Source: Syntrophomonas sp. UBA5288
Lineage (GTDB): Bacteria > Bacillota > Syntrophomonadia > Syntrophomonadales > Syntrophomonadaceae
NCBI GenBank assembly: GCA_002408445.1
Contig: DHSK01000055.1
Coordinates: 31,167-76,180 of the forward strand
Length of the DNA: 45,014 bases
Reading direction: 5' to 3'
Each line of letters starts with the position of its first letter. Within the stretch, counting starts at the first letter, position 1. The notes below the pieces were generated by a model. The model was given only the letters and a program-made list of their open reading frames with translations, was not told the origin of the DNA and ran no database searches. A program made the position numbers and the translations under genes. Of this stretch, positions 32,063 through 40,228 are shown one piece after another.

Positions 32063-35000
32063 TTAGTCGCGAATATCGGCATGATATTCCTGCAAAGACT
32101 TTAACACGCCTTCCCCAAAATGATTTTCCTTATAGGCGGCTATACCTTTGGCACTGGCCAGAGCTGCCGCCATAGTAGTAATATAGGGAACTTTATATTT
32201 GATAGCGGCTTTACGAATGTAAGAGTCATCAGACTTGCTCCGTTTGCCGGACGGGGTATTTATGACCAGATTTAGTTCCTGGTTGGTAATCCCGTCCACG
32301 ATATTGGGACGTCCTTCGAATAACTTCTTGATTTTCTCCGCCTCAATTCCGTTTTCCTGCAGATATTTATGGGTTCCGCCGGTGGCCTTGATTTTAAAGC
32401 CAATCTGGGCAAACTCCCGGGCTGCTTCCAGTGCTGCCGGCTTATCCTGATCATTGACACTGATCAATACGGTACCGGAAGAAGGCAGGGGAGACTGAGT
32501 CGCTTCTTCCGCTTTGTAGTAAGCCAGTCCGAATGAATCGGCAATCCCTAAAACCTCCCCGGTAGAGCGCATTTCGGGCCCTAATATAGGGTCAACTTCC
32601 TGGAACATATTAAAGGGGAAAACCGCTTCCTTAACCCCGTAATGCGGGATTTTTTGGTTGGTAAGATCGCCGATGGAATATTTCTCACCGGCATAATCGG
32701 CCATCATAATCTCGGTTGCAATACGGGCCATAGAGATATTGCACACTTTTGAAACCAGCGGAACGGTTCGGGAAGCCCTTGGATTTGCTTCCAAAACATA
32801 AACCCGGTCATCGGCAATGGCATACTGCATATTCATAAGACCGATTACATGCAATTCTTTTGCTATTTTCTTGGTATATTCTACAATAGTAGCGACATGT
32901 TTGGCCGGGATACTAATGGGGGGAATGACACAGGCCGAGTCTCCGGAATGAATGCCGGCCAATTCAATATGCTCCATTACCGTCGGTACAAAGGCGTCGT
33001 TTCCGTCAGCGATTGCATCTGCTTCCGCTTCAATCGCATTACTTAAGAATCTATCAATCAAAATCGGTCTTTCCGGTGTTACGCCTACAGCGGCGGCCAT
33101 GTACTGGCGCAGCATTTCTTCGTCATGGACCACTTCCATGCCCCGTCCGCCTAGAACATAGGAAGGGCGAACCATCAAAGGATAGCCAATGCGCCCGGCA
33201 ATGACCAGAGCTTCTTCCACATTAACCGCCATTCCCGATTCCGGCATGGGAATGCCCAGCTTATCCATGATGTGACGGAACCGGTCCCGGTCTTCGGCCA
33301 GGTCGATGGTTTCCGGGGAAGTTCCCAGTATTTTGGCCCCGGCCCGGGCCAGTTCTCCGGCTATGTTCAGGGGAGTCTGACCGCCAAACTGCACGATTAT
33401 TCCGATCGGCTTTTCCTTATCATATATACTCAGAACATCTTCGACCGTCAAAGGCTCGAAATACAGTTTATCCGATGTATCATAATCGGTGGAAACCGTT
33501 TCCGGGTTGCAATTGACAATAACGGTCTCATAGCCCAGGTGCCGCAGCGCAAAGGCGGTATGGACACAGCAATAATCAAATTCAATGCCCTGACCGATAC
33601 GGTTTGGTCCTCCGCCCAGAATCATTACTTTGGGCCGGTCACTGGCCGTAGTTTTATCAGGTGCGTTATAAGTTGAAAAATAGTAGGAAGCATTTTCAAC
33701 CCCGCTTACCGGAACAGCTTCCCATCCTTCCACCATTCCCAGAGCAGTCCGGTGCCGGCGAATCTCCGTTTCCGGCCTATTTAAAAGCATGGCTAAATAG
33801 CGATCGGAAAAGCCATCCTTTTTAGCTTGAAAGAGAAGTTCATCCGGCAGTTGTCCTTCCCGGTATTTTAATATCTCTTCTTCCAGCAGGACCAGTTCTT
33901 TCATCTGCTGAATAAACCATACTTTGATATGGGTCAAGTGGTGCAGCTGTTCAATATCGGCACCTTTACGCAAGGCCTCATACATAATAAACTGTCTTTC
34001 ACTGGATGGTTCTGCCAGCATGGAGAGCAGTTCGTCCAGAGAGCGCTTATTAAAATCTTTAGCAAAGCCTAATCCGGCACGACCAATTTCCAGGGAGCGA
34101 ATCGCTTTTTGCATGGCTTCCTTATAGTTTTTGCCGATGCTCATTACTTCGCCTACCGCCCGCATCTGGGTGCCTAATTTATCAATCGAACCGGGGAACT
34201 TTTCAAAGGCCCAGCGGGCAAATTTAATTACTACATAGTCGCCCGAGGGAGTGTATTTATCCAGGGTACCGTCGCGCCAGTAGGGAATTTCGTCCAGGGT
34301 CAGGCCTGCGGCCAGCATGGTAGAGACCATGGCGATGGGAAAACCGGTAGCCTTGGAGGCTAAAGCGGAGGACCGGGAAGTACGGGGATTAATTTCGATA
34401 ATAACCACCCGGTCGGTTTTGGGGTCGTGGGCAAACTGAACATTAGTTCCGCCTACCACTTCTATGGCTTCCACCACCGCATAAGCATATTTCTGCAGTC
34501 TGGCCTGCAGTTCCGGGCTGATCGTCAGCATGGGGGCGGCACAAAAGGAATCACCGGTATGTACGCCCATGGCATCGATGTTTTCAATGAAACAAACTGT
34601 AATCATGCGATTATTGGCATCGCGGACTACTTCCAATTCCAGCTCTTCCCAGCCCAGGACTGATTCCTCAATCAGGATCTGGCCCACCAGGCTGGCCGCA
34701 ATACCCCGATTGGCCACCGTTCTTAACTCTTCTACGTTATAAACCAGGCCACCGCCCGTGCCTCCCATGGTATAGGCAGGACGGATAACTACCGGATACC
34801 CGAGTTCTGCTGCTATCTGTTCCGCTTCCTCCACACTATAAGCAGGTCGGCTGAGCGGCATATCTATCCCCAGCCGGTTCATGGTTTCTTTAAAGGCGAT
34901 ACGATCCTCGCCGCGTTCAATAGCATCGATCTGCACCCCAATTACTTTGACTCCGTACCGGTCCAAAACACCTTCCTTGTACAGTTCCGAACTCAGGTTT

Positions 35001-35287
35001 AGAGCTGACTGACCGCCTAGATTGGGTAATAGTGCATCAGGCCGTTCTTTAGCTATTATGCCGGTGAGACTTTTTACATTTAGCGGCTCAATATAAGTTA
35101 CATCAGCAATTTCCGGATCAGTCATAATCGTTGCGGGATTGGAATTGACCAAAACAATTTCATAACCTAATTTTCTTAAAGCTTTGCAAGCCTGGGTTCC
35201 GGAATAATCAAATTCACAAGCCTGCCCAATGATTATGGGACCTGATCCGATGATTAGTATTTTATTAATGTCGGTTCTTTTCGGCAT
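32063..35287 (-). CDS. carB: Carbamoyl-phosphate synthase, large subunit
   Basis: A 1074-residue enzyme that makes carbamoyl phosphate from bicarbonate, ammonia (from the small subunit) and two ATP, for pyrimidines and arginine. The N-terminal half (LIIGSGPIIIGQACEFDYSG) and second half (MILGGGPNRIGQGIEFDY) show the duplicated preATP-grasp/ATP-grasp units; the last 140 residues form the MGS-like allosteric domain. Length equals that of E. coli CarB. ATG follows GGGAGGAAAAG. carA, normally just upstream, is not present: a regulator is transcribed divergently there. No PyrR leader or pyrimidine neighbours were seen. Confidence 0.96.
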   Translation of the reverse strand: MPKRTDINKILIIGSGPIIIGQACEFDYSGTQACKALRKLGYEIVLVNSNPATIMTDPEIADVTYIEPLNVKSLTGIIAKERPDALLPNLGGQSALNLSSELYKEGVLDRYGVKVIGVQIDAIERGEDRIAFKETMNRLGIDMPLSRPAYSVEEAEQIAAELGYPVVIRPAYTMGGTGGGLVYNVEELRTVANRGIAASLVGQILIEESVLGWEELELEVVRDANNRMITVCFIENIDAMGVHTGDSFCAAPMLTISPELQARLQKYAYAVVEAIEVVGGTNVQFAHDPKTDRVVIIEINPRTSRSSALASKATGFPIAMVSTMLAAGLTLDEIPYWRDGTLDKYTPSGDYVVIKFARWAFEKFPGSIDKLGTQMRAVGEVMSIGKNYKEAMQKAIRSLEIGRAGLGFAKDFNKRSLDELLSMLAEPSSERQFIMYEALRKGADIEQLHHLTHIKVWFIQQMKELVLLEEEILKYREGQLPDELLFQAKKDGFSDRYLAMLLNRPETEIRRHRTALGMVEGWEAVPVSGVENASYYFSTYNAPDKTTASDRPKVMILGGGPNRIGQGIEFDYCCVHTAFALRHLGYETVIVNCNPETVSTDYDTSDKLYFEPLTVEDVLSIYDKEKPIGIIVQFGGQTPLNIAGELARAGAKILGTSPETIDLAEDRDRFRHIMDKLGIPMPESGMAVNVEEALVIAGRIGYPLMVRPSYVLGGRGMEVVHDEEMLRQYMAAAVGVTPERPILIDRFLSNAIEAEADAIADGNDAFVPTVMEHIELAGIHSGDSACVIPPISIPAKHVATIVEYTKKIAKELHVIGLMNMQYAIADDRVYVLEANPRASRTVPLVSKVCNISMARIATEIMMADYAGEKYSIGDLTNQKIPHYGVKEAVFPFNMFQEVDPILGPEMRSTGEVLGIADSFGLAYYKAEEATQSPLPSSGTVLISVNDQDKPAALEAAREFAQIGFKIKATGGTHKYLQENGIEAEKIKKLFEGRPNIVDGITNQELNLVINTPSGKRSKSDDSYIRKAAIKYKVPYITTMAAALASAKGIAAYKENHFGEGVLKSLQEYHADIRD

Positions 35288-35479
35288 ACTTTTCCTCCCA
35301 ATCTACAATTCAGTTTATGACTTATTATGCCACTAGTTCTTGTCAATTTATGATTTTATCATTTTGTGCAGGAAATAAGTAACTTAAGCAAGACTTATAC
35401 TGTATACTTCATTATCCATCCCGCTCCTGGCTCAATATAAACTTGAAGGATTACTAAAAAGGGGACATCTCAAGGTCAA

Positions 35480-35502
35480 TATGGCGCGGCTAAAACGCCA
35501 TA
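35480..35502. other. Short hairpin in the carB/gntR divergent region
   Basis: TATGGCG (35480-35486) and CGCCATA (35496-35502) are perfectly complementary. The flanking GGGGACAT at 35461 echoes the end of the inverted repeat at 3188. It sits just ahead of the gntR promoter. Apart from this and the promoter, nothing was recognised between 35288 and 35511. Confidence 0.4.
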
Positions 35503-35511
35503 AGATCTTGT

Positions 35512-35540
35512 TTGACAACAGTGTATATATTGTATATTAT
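35512..35540 (+). promoter_or_regulatory. Promoter of the GntR/ABC operon
   Basis: TTGACA (35512-35517) and TATTAT (35535-35540) with 17-base spacing. It lies 44 bases upstream of the GntR start. Confidence 0.8.
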
Positions 35541-35560
35541 GTGTATGTGTTACATATACA
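35522..35560. promoter_or_regulatory. Probable GntR (YtrA-type) operator
   Basis: TGTATAT (35522-35528) is repeated inverted as ATATACA (35554-35560). A second near-palindrome, GTATGTG-TTA-CATATAC, occupies 35543-35559. They overlap and follow the -10, the expected place for autorepression by the YtrA-like regulator. Confidence 0.5.
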
Positions 35561-35583
35561 GTTTTGAAAAAGAGGTTTTTCTC

Positions 35584-35967
35584 ATGAAAATTATCATTGC
35601 TAATGTTTCCGATCTGCCTATTTATCAGCAAATAAAGGACCAAATCAAGGATGCCATACTGCAAGGTGAGCTGACCGAAGGCCAGCGTCTTCCATCACTT
35701 CGCGAATTGGCCAATGACTTGCATGTAAGTGTTCTCACCACGCGCAGAGTATATGACGAACTTGAAACCGAAGGCTTTGTAGTAAGCAAGCCTGGTAAAG
35801 GCTCATTTGTAGCGACCGCGAACCTGGAACTTTTGCGAGAGTCAAAAAGGCATATGGTGGAAGTAAAACTCATGGAGGCATGGGAAACCGCTCGTTCCCT
35901 GGGAATTCCCAAAAGCGAGCTGTATGCGATGATGAATTTAATCTTTGCAGAGGAGGATAAAGATTGA
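35584..35967 (+). CDS. GntR-family regulator, YtrA subfamily
   Basis: A 127-residue repressor with a winged-helix DNA-binding domain (about 8-75: LPIYQQIKDQIKDAILQGEL, LPSLRELANDLHVSVLTTRR, YDELETEGFVVSKPGKGSFV). The C-terminal part is only about 45 residues and holds the dimerisation helices typical of YtrA, not the larger effector domains of FadR or HutC. Such regulators govern an adjacent ABC exporter. ATG at 35584 follows AGAGG; the stop overlaps the TTG of the ATPase. Ligand unknown, possibly antibiotic or envelope stress. Confidence 0.92.
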   Translation: MKIIIANVSDLPIYQQIKDQIKDAILQGELTEGQRLPSLRELANDLHVSVLTTRRVYDELETEGFVVSKPGKGSFVATANLELLRESKRHMVEVKLMEAWETARSLGIPKSELYAMMNLIFAEEDKD

Positions 35968-36830
35968 ATGCGATTTTAGAGGTAAATGGACTATGTAAAA
36001 GTTTTAACCATTTTAGCTTAAAAGATATTGGCTTTTCGTTACCGGAGGGTTGTATTACCGGCTTTATCGGTATAAACGGTTCCGGCAAAACTACCACCAT
36101 AAAATCCATTCTGGGATTAGTGTTGAAAGAAGCCGGGGAGGTTAAACTATTTGGCCAGGAATTTGATAAAAATGAACGGGAGCTTAAAAACCGTATAGGT
36201 ATAGTGATGGATGAAGGGTATCTTTACGAAGATCTGACCATTAAAGAAATGACAAAGGTGTTTGCTCCAGCCTATTCAACTTGGGATGAATATGTCTTTA
36301 GCAGCTATATCAAACGTTTTAAATTAGACCCTAATCAAAAAATCGCTGCCCTGTCTAAGGGCATGCGGATGAAGTATGCTATTGCTCTGGCCCTTTCTCA
36401 TCATGCCGATTTGCTGATCATGGATGAGCCTACCAGCGGGCTTGATCCGTTAGTGCGAAGTGAACTAATGGATATACTGTTGGATTTTATGAAAGAAGAA
36501 GGCAAAAGTGTGTTCTTTTCTACCCATATAACCTCCGATTTGGATAAAGTGGCCGATCTTCTTATTATGATCGATGACGGCAAAATCGTGTTTATCGAAG
36601 AAAAGGATACCTTATTAGACACCCATGGCTTGGTCAAAGGCGATAAAAGGCTGCTTAACGAGCACAACCGGAATTTATTTTTGAAATTGCGCGAAACTGA
36701 ATATGGCTTCGAGGGTGTGACCAATCAAAAAGCAGCCATACGCCAGGAAATGAATGGGGTGCTGATCGAACGACCGAGCATAGAAGCTATAATGCTGGGA
36801 TATGTGGGAGGTGATAAAAATGCTTATTAA
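35964..36830 (+). CDS. ABC transporter ATP-binding protein (YtrB-like)
   Basis: A 288-residue ATPase. Walker A GINGSGKTT, signature-region LSKGMRMKYAIALAL (Lys in place of the second Gly), Walker B LLIMDEPTSGLDP, switch FFSTHI. The last 70 residues form a C-terminal extension seen in YtrB-like and other ABC-2 exporter ATPases. The TTG start overlaps the TGA of the regulator and follows GAGGAGG. It drives the ABC-2 permease encoded next. Confidence 0.92.
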   Translation: MNAILEVNGLCKSFNHFSLKDIGFSLPEGCITGFIGINGSGKTTTIKSILGLVLKEAGEVKLFGQEFDKNERELKNRIGIVMDEGYLYEDLTIKEMTKVFAPAYSTWDEYVFSSYIKRFKLDPNQKIAALSKGMRMKYAIALALSHHADLLIMDEPTSGLDPLVRSELMDILLDFMKEEGKSVFFSTHITSDLDKVADLLIMIDDGKIVFIEEKDTLLDTHGLVKGDKRLLNEHNRNLFLKLRETEYGFEGVTNQKAAIRQEMNGVLIERPSIEAIMLGYVGGDKNAY

Positions 36831-37455
36831 TCTGGTAAAAAAGGATCTGTTGCTGGCTAAAAAATACCTGATCATCATGTTTATCTTCGCTATCGCGGCT
36901 CCCATTTATGTACAGCTTAACTCCGGCGGAGGCTTGGCCAGCTTTTTTGTAACCGTTATTATGGTGCAATACATGCTGGTAAATACGGTATCATTTGCAG
37001 AGGATAAATCTAAAGGTTCTGTCTTACTCTGCACAACTCCCTATACCAGAGATTATCTGGTTAAAGCAAGATATTTATTTATCCTGCTGGTCTTTGCCTG
37101 CTGTTATATAATATACACCCTGACCGCCTTTATAGCCCCCATCCATTTGGAGATGCTGGGTATTCATGCCCTGGGAATATCATTCCTGGCAACAGCTATT
37201 TGTTTTGGATTAATGCTGCCGTTTCAATACCGGTTTGGTTATAAAACTACCAGATATATTTTCTTTTTCATTATTTTTATATCTCTTTTTACGTTTCCTG
37301 CTCTAGCCAAATCTGTGCATATCAATACTATTTTTCAAATTACTGTTCCGTTTTCGCAAGGTATTCAGGATATCCTTCCCTGGATCATTGCTTTGGTAAT
37401 TGGTTATATATCTATGCTGGTATCTTTGCATATTTATTCCCATAAGGACTTTTAA
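36820..37455 (+). CDS. ABC-2 type permease
   Basis: A 211-residue membrane protein with about six helices (starting LLLAKKYLIIMFIFAIAAPI). SFAEDKSKGSVLLCTTPYTR is a conserved cytoplasmic segment of this permease family, often seen with YtrA/YtrB. The frame opens at 36802, but ATG at 36820 follows GGGAGGTG with good spacing. It overlaps the ATPase gene by 11 bases. Substrate unknown. Confidence 0.88.
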   Translation: MLINLVKKDLLLAKKYLIIMFIFAIAAPIYVQLNSGGGLASFFVTVIMVQYMLVNTVSFAEDKSKGSVLLCTTPYTRDYLVKARYLFILLVFACCYIIYTLTAFIAPIHLEMLGIHALGISFLATAICFGLMLPFQYRFGYKTTRYIFFFIIFISLFTFPALAKSVHINTIFQITVPFSQGIQDILPWIIALVIGYISMLVSLHIYSHKDF

Positions 37456-37622
37456 CGGGTTCGAGGATTGGGAAGCCGTCTGACTCATACTCTATGCCCC
37501 TGGATTTTAAAAACAATCTTAGATTTCCAATTGTTAGACTACAAATAAACATTTTTATGTTACAATATGCTTGAATTATTGTGCGGAAACACCAAATATT
37601 TTAATTAGTGAGGGGTAATGAG

Positions 37623-38453
37623 ATGAAGAAAGTTGTGAGTTTGGTTTTATGCATAACCTTTATCCTGGGCTTATGCATATCTACAGCGGGTTGCGGCCAG
37701 AGTAGTCAATCTAAAGAATTGAAGGTTGGTCTTGAATGCGGCTATGCTCCTTTTAACTGGACACAAGCTACTGACGCCAACGGCGCTGTGCCTATTTCCG
37801 GCACTAAAGAATTTGCCGGCGGTTACGATGTTGAGATAGCCAAGCTGTTAGCCGAAGGCATGGGCAAAAAATTGGTTATCGTTAAAACTGCTTGGGATGG
37901 TCTGCCCCCGGCGGTACAATCCGGCAATATTGATGCCATAATAGCCGGTATGTCTCCAACTGCCGACCGGAAAAAAATGATCGATTTTTCAGATAATTAT
38001 TATCGTTCCGATCTGGTTATGGTAGTTAAAAAGGGTTCCAAATTTGAAAAAGCTACCTCGCTGAAAGATTTTAGCGGTGCAAAGATTACGGCCCAGTTAA
38101 ATACCTTCCATTATACAGTTATCGGCCAAATCCCCGGTGTTGTTAAAGGAACTGCCATGGATGATTTCCCGGCTATGCGTGTAGCCCTGGAATCCGGTGT
38201 TATTGATGGCTATGTTTCTGAAAGACCGGAAGGTGTATCAGCTACCTCTGCCAATGCTAACTTTGCCATGGTTGAATTTGCCAAAGGCCAAGGTTTCAAA
38301 GCTTCTGACGACGATGTAGCTATTGCCGTAGGTATCAAAAAAGGCAACACCGAGCTGGCCAACAGTATTAACAAGATCTTGGCCGGTGTGTCGGAAGAAA
38401 AAAGAAAAGATTTAATGGATGCAGCAATCAAGAATCAGCCTGCTGCCAAATAA
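37623..38453 (+). CDS. Polar amino-acid ABC transporter substrate-binding lipoprotein
   Basis: A 276-residue family 3 (SBP_bac_3) binding protein. Lipobox STAGC (Cys24). The mature N-terminus KVGLECGYAPFNWTQ, then AGGYDVEIAKLLAEGMGKKL, IDAIIAGMSPTADRKKMIDF and the C-terminal GVKKGNTELANSIN-like region are typical. The conserved arginine in PTADR contacts the ligand carboxylate. Substrate class is polar or basic amino acids. ATG at 37623 follows GTGAGGGG. It leads a three-gene operon. Confidence 0.93.
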   Translation: MKKVVSLVLCITFILGLCISTAGCGQSSQSKELKVGLECGYAPFNWTQATDANGAVPISGTKEFAGGYDVEIAKLLAEGMGKKLVIVKTAWDGLPPAVQSGNIDAIIAGMSPTADRKKMIDFSDNYYRSDLVMVVKKGSKFEKATSLKDFSGAKITAQLNTFHYTVIGQIPGVVKGTAMDDFPAMRVALESGVIDGYVSERPEGVSATSANANFAMVEFAKGQGFKASDDDVAIAVGIKKGNTELANSINKILAGVSEEKRKDLMDAAIKNQPAAK

Positions 38454-38485
38454 AAGTTACAACATAACAGGAGTGTATATATTTT

Positions 38486-39277
38486 ATGTCGGCAAGTGCA
38501 AATAGCAGTTTTATTGAATGGGTAATCTTTATAGCACATGATTATTGGCCCCTTTTTCTAAGAGGGGCCGAAACTACACTTATCATAGCTTTAACCGGTA
38601 CTATTATTGGTTTTGGTATCGGTGTATTGATCGGTGTAATCCGCACGATTCCAATCGATCACACTACCAATCTAATTAAAAGAATTGTGTTCAAGATCGT
38701 TAACTTCATATTATTGTGCTATATAGAAATATTCCGTGGTACACCTATGATGGTACAAGCTATGGTTATTTTCTATGGTGTTGCTTTATTGTATCAAATC
38801 CATCTTTCCACCTATTTTGCCGGTATATTCATTGTTTCTATAAATACCGGGGCTTATATGGCAGAAATAGTGCGGGGTGGAATTCTATCCATCGACAAGG
38901 GCCAGTTCGAAGCGGCTCATGCCATAGGAATGACTCACGCCCAAACCATGGCCTGTATTGTGCTGCCACAGGCCATACGGAACATTCTGCCTGCCACCAG
39001 CAATGAATTTGTGATAAACATCAAGGATACTTCCGTACTGAGTGTAATTGGTGTTACCGAACTTTTTTTCAATTCCAAGTCTTTGGCCGGTACCTTTTAT
39101 GCATTTTTCCAGGTTTTTTCGATCACCTGTATAATTTATTTCATCATGACCTTTACCGTTACCCGCATTCTTAGATATTTTGAAAAAAGGCTGGATGGTC
39201 CGTCAGTTTATACGATCCATGGATCCCAGACCGTACCTGAGGCGGAAATTAAGATCGTTGGCAGGGAGAAGCAATAA
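38486..39277 (+). CDS. Polar amino-acid ABC transporter permease, HisM/GlnP type
   Basis: A 263-residue permease with about five helices. The HisMQ-type segment FLRGAETTLIIALTGTIIGF and YIEIFRGTPMMVQAM are characteristic. The coupling loop is AAHAIGMTHAQTMACIVLPQ AIRNILPATSNEF. The last 35 residues form a polar C-terminal tail longer than usual. ATG follows CAGGAG. The stop and ATPase start overlap (TAATG), so the two are translated together. Confidence 0.92.
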   Translation: MSASANSSFIEWVIFIAHDYWPLFLRGAETTLIIALTGTIIGFGIGVLIGVIRTIPIDHTTNLIKRIVFKIVNFILLCYIEIFRGTPMMVQAMVIFYGVALLYQIHLSTYFAGIFIVSINTGAYMAEIVRGGILSIDKGQFEAAHAIGMTHAQTMACIVLPQAIRNILPATSNEFVINIKDTSVLSVIGVTELFFNSKSLAGTFYAFFQVFSITCIIYFIMTFTVTRILRYFEKRLDGPSVYTIHGSQTVPEAEIKIVGREKQ

Positions 39278-40014
39278 TGGAAAAAATCATTGAAATTAAG
39301 CATCTGCAAAAATCCTTTGGTCAGAATGAGGTTTTAAAAGACATTAACTTCTCGGTAAATAAAGGGGAAGTTGTATGTATTATTGGCTCCAGCGGTTCAG
39401 GGAAGTCCACCCTTTTGCGCTGTCTAAATCTGCTTGAAATACCTACTTCCGGAGATATTTTATACCACGGTCAGAACATCCTGGAACAAAATATGAGTAC
39501 TGCGGTCTACCGGGCTAAAATGGGTATGGTCTTTCAGCAGTTTAACCTGTTCAACAACCTGACTGTGCTGGACAATTGTGTGGTTGGTCAGGTTAAAGTA
39601 TTGAACCGCAATAAGGAGACGGCCAGGAAAACGGCCATGGAATATTTAGATCTGGTTGGTATGTCACAGTTTATTAATGCCAAACCTCATCAGATATCTG
39701 GAGGTCAAAAACAGCGTGTAGCTATAGCCCGGGCGCTTTCCATGGAGCCGGAAGCCCTGCTCTTCGATGAACCGACCAGCGCACTGGACCCGGAAATGGT
39801 GGGCGAAGTTCTTAAAGTAATGAAAAACCTGGCTCGGAGCGGACTTACCATGCTGGTGGTTACCCACGAAATGGGCTTTGCCCACGATGTAGCTAACCGG
39901 GTAGTGTTTATGGATGGCGGGGTAATATTAGAAGACGATGTTCCCGATGTAATATTTAATAACCCCAAAAATGAACGAACCCGCATTTTCCTGAAACGGA
40001 TACTGGAAGTGTAA
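39277..40014 (+). CDS. Polar amino-acid ABC transporter ATP-binding protein, GlnQ type
   Basis: A 245-residue ATPase. Walker A GSSGSGKST, Q-loop MVFQQFNLFNNLTV, signature ISGGQKQRVAIARAL, Walker B ALLFDEPTSALDPE, switch VTHEMGFA. The sequence is typical of the GlnQ/HisP family. It overlaps the permease gene by one base and is followed by a terminator at 40045, closing the operon. Confidence 0.95.
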   Translation: MEKIIEIKHLQKSFGQNEVLKDINFSVNKGEVVCIIGSSGSGKSTLLRCLNLLEIPTSGDILYHGQNILEQNMSTAVYRAKMGMVFQQFNLFNNLTVLDNCVVGQVKVLNRNKETARKTAMEYLDLVGMSQFINAKPHQISGGQKQRVAIARALSMEPEALLFDEPTSALDPEMVGEVLKVMKNLARSGLTMLVVTHEMGFAHDVANRVVFMDGGVILEDDVPDVIFNNPKNERTRIFLKRILEV

Positions 40015-40044
40015 AATACATCGGTGGTTCATTCCGATTAACCG

Positions 40045-40090
40045 GCCCTCAAACTTACTATGATGTGAGTCTGAGGGCTTATTTTTTTAT
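40045..40090 (+). terminator. Intrinsic terminator of the amino-acid importer operon
   Basis: GCCCTCA (40045-40051) pairs with TGAGGGC (40072-40078), with an inner ACTTAC/GTGAGT stem, followed by TTATTTTTTT. Confidence 0.9.
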
Positions 40091-40228
40091 CAAAATTATT
40101 GATATCCACAATAAAAAAAGTACAATAGATAATATAAGGTGACTAAACTGCAACCTTTCGCAACGAATTTGAAATGTAAAGATTGTAAGGTTAGGTGCAT
40201 CAAAATGATATCGAAGGTTAAAGGAAAA

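Noticed and set aside
35288..35450. carB promoter with TTGACA on the minus strand near 35340
   Set aside because: A TTGACA is present, but no acceptable -10 lies 16-18 bases away, so no promoter is called.
40139..40228. Start of the sigma-54 activator at GTG 40139
   Set aside because: No ribosome site precedes it, and the added residues (FATNLKCKDCKVRC) are not typical of AcoR proteins. Later ATGs fit better.
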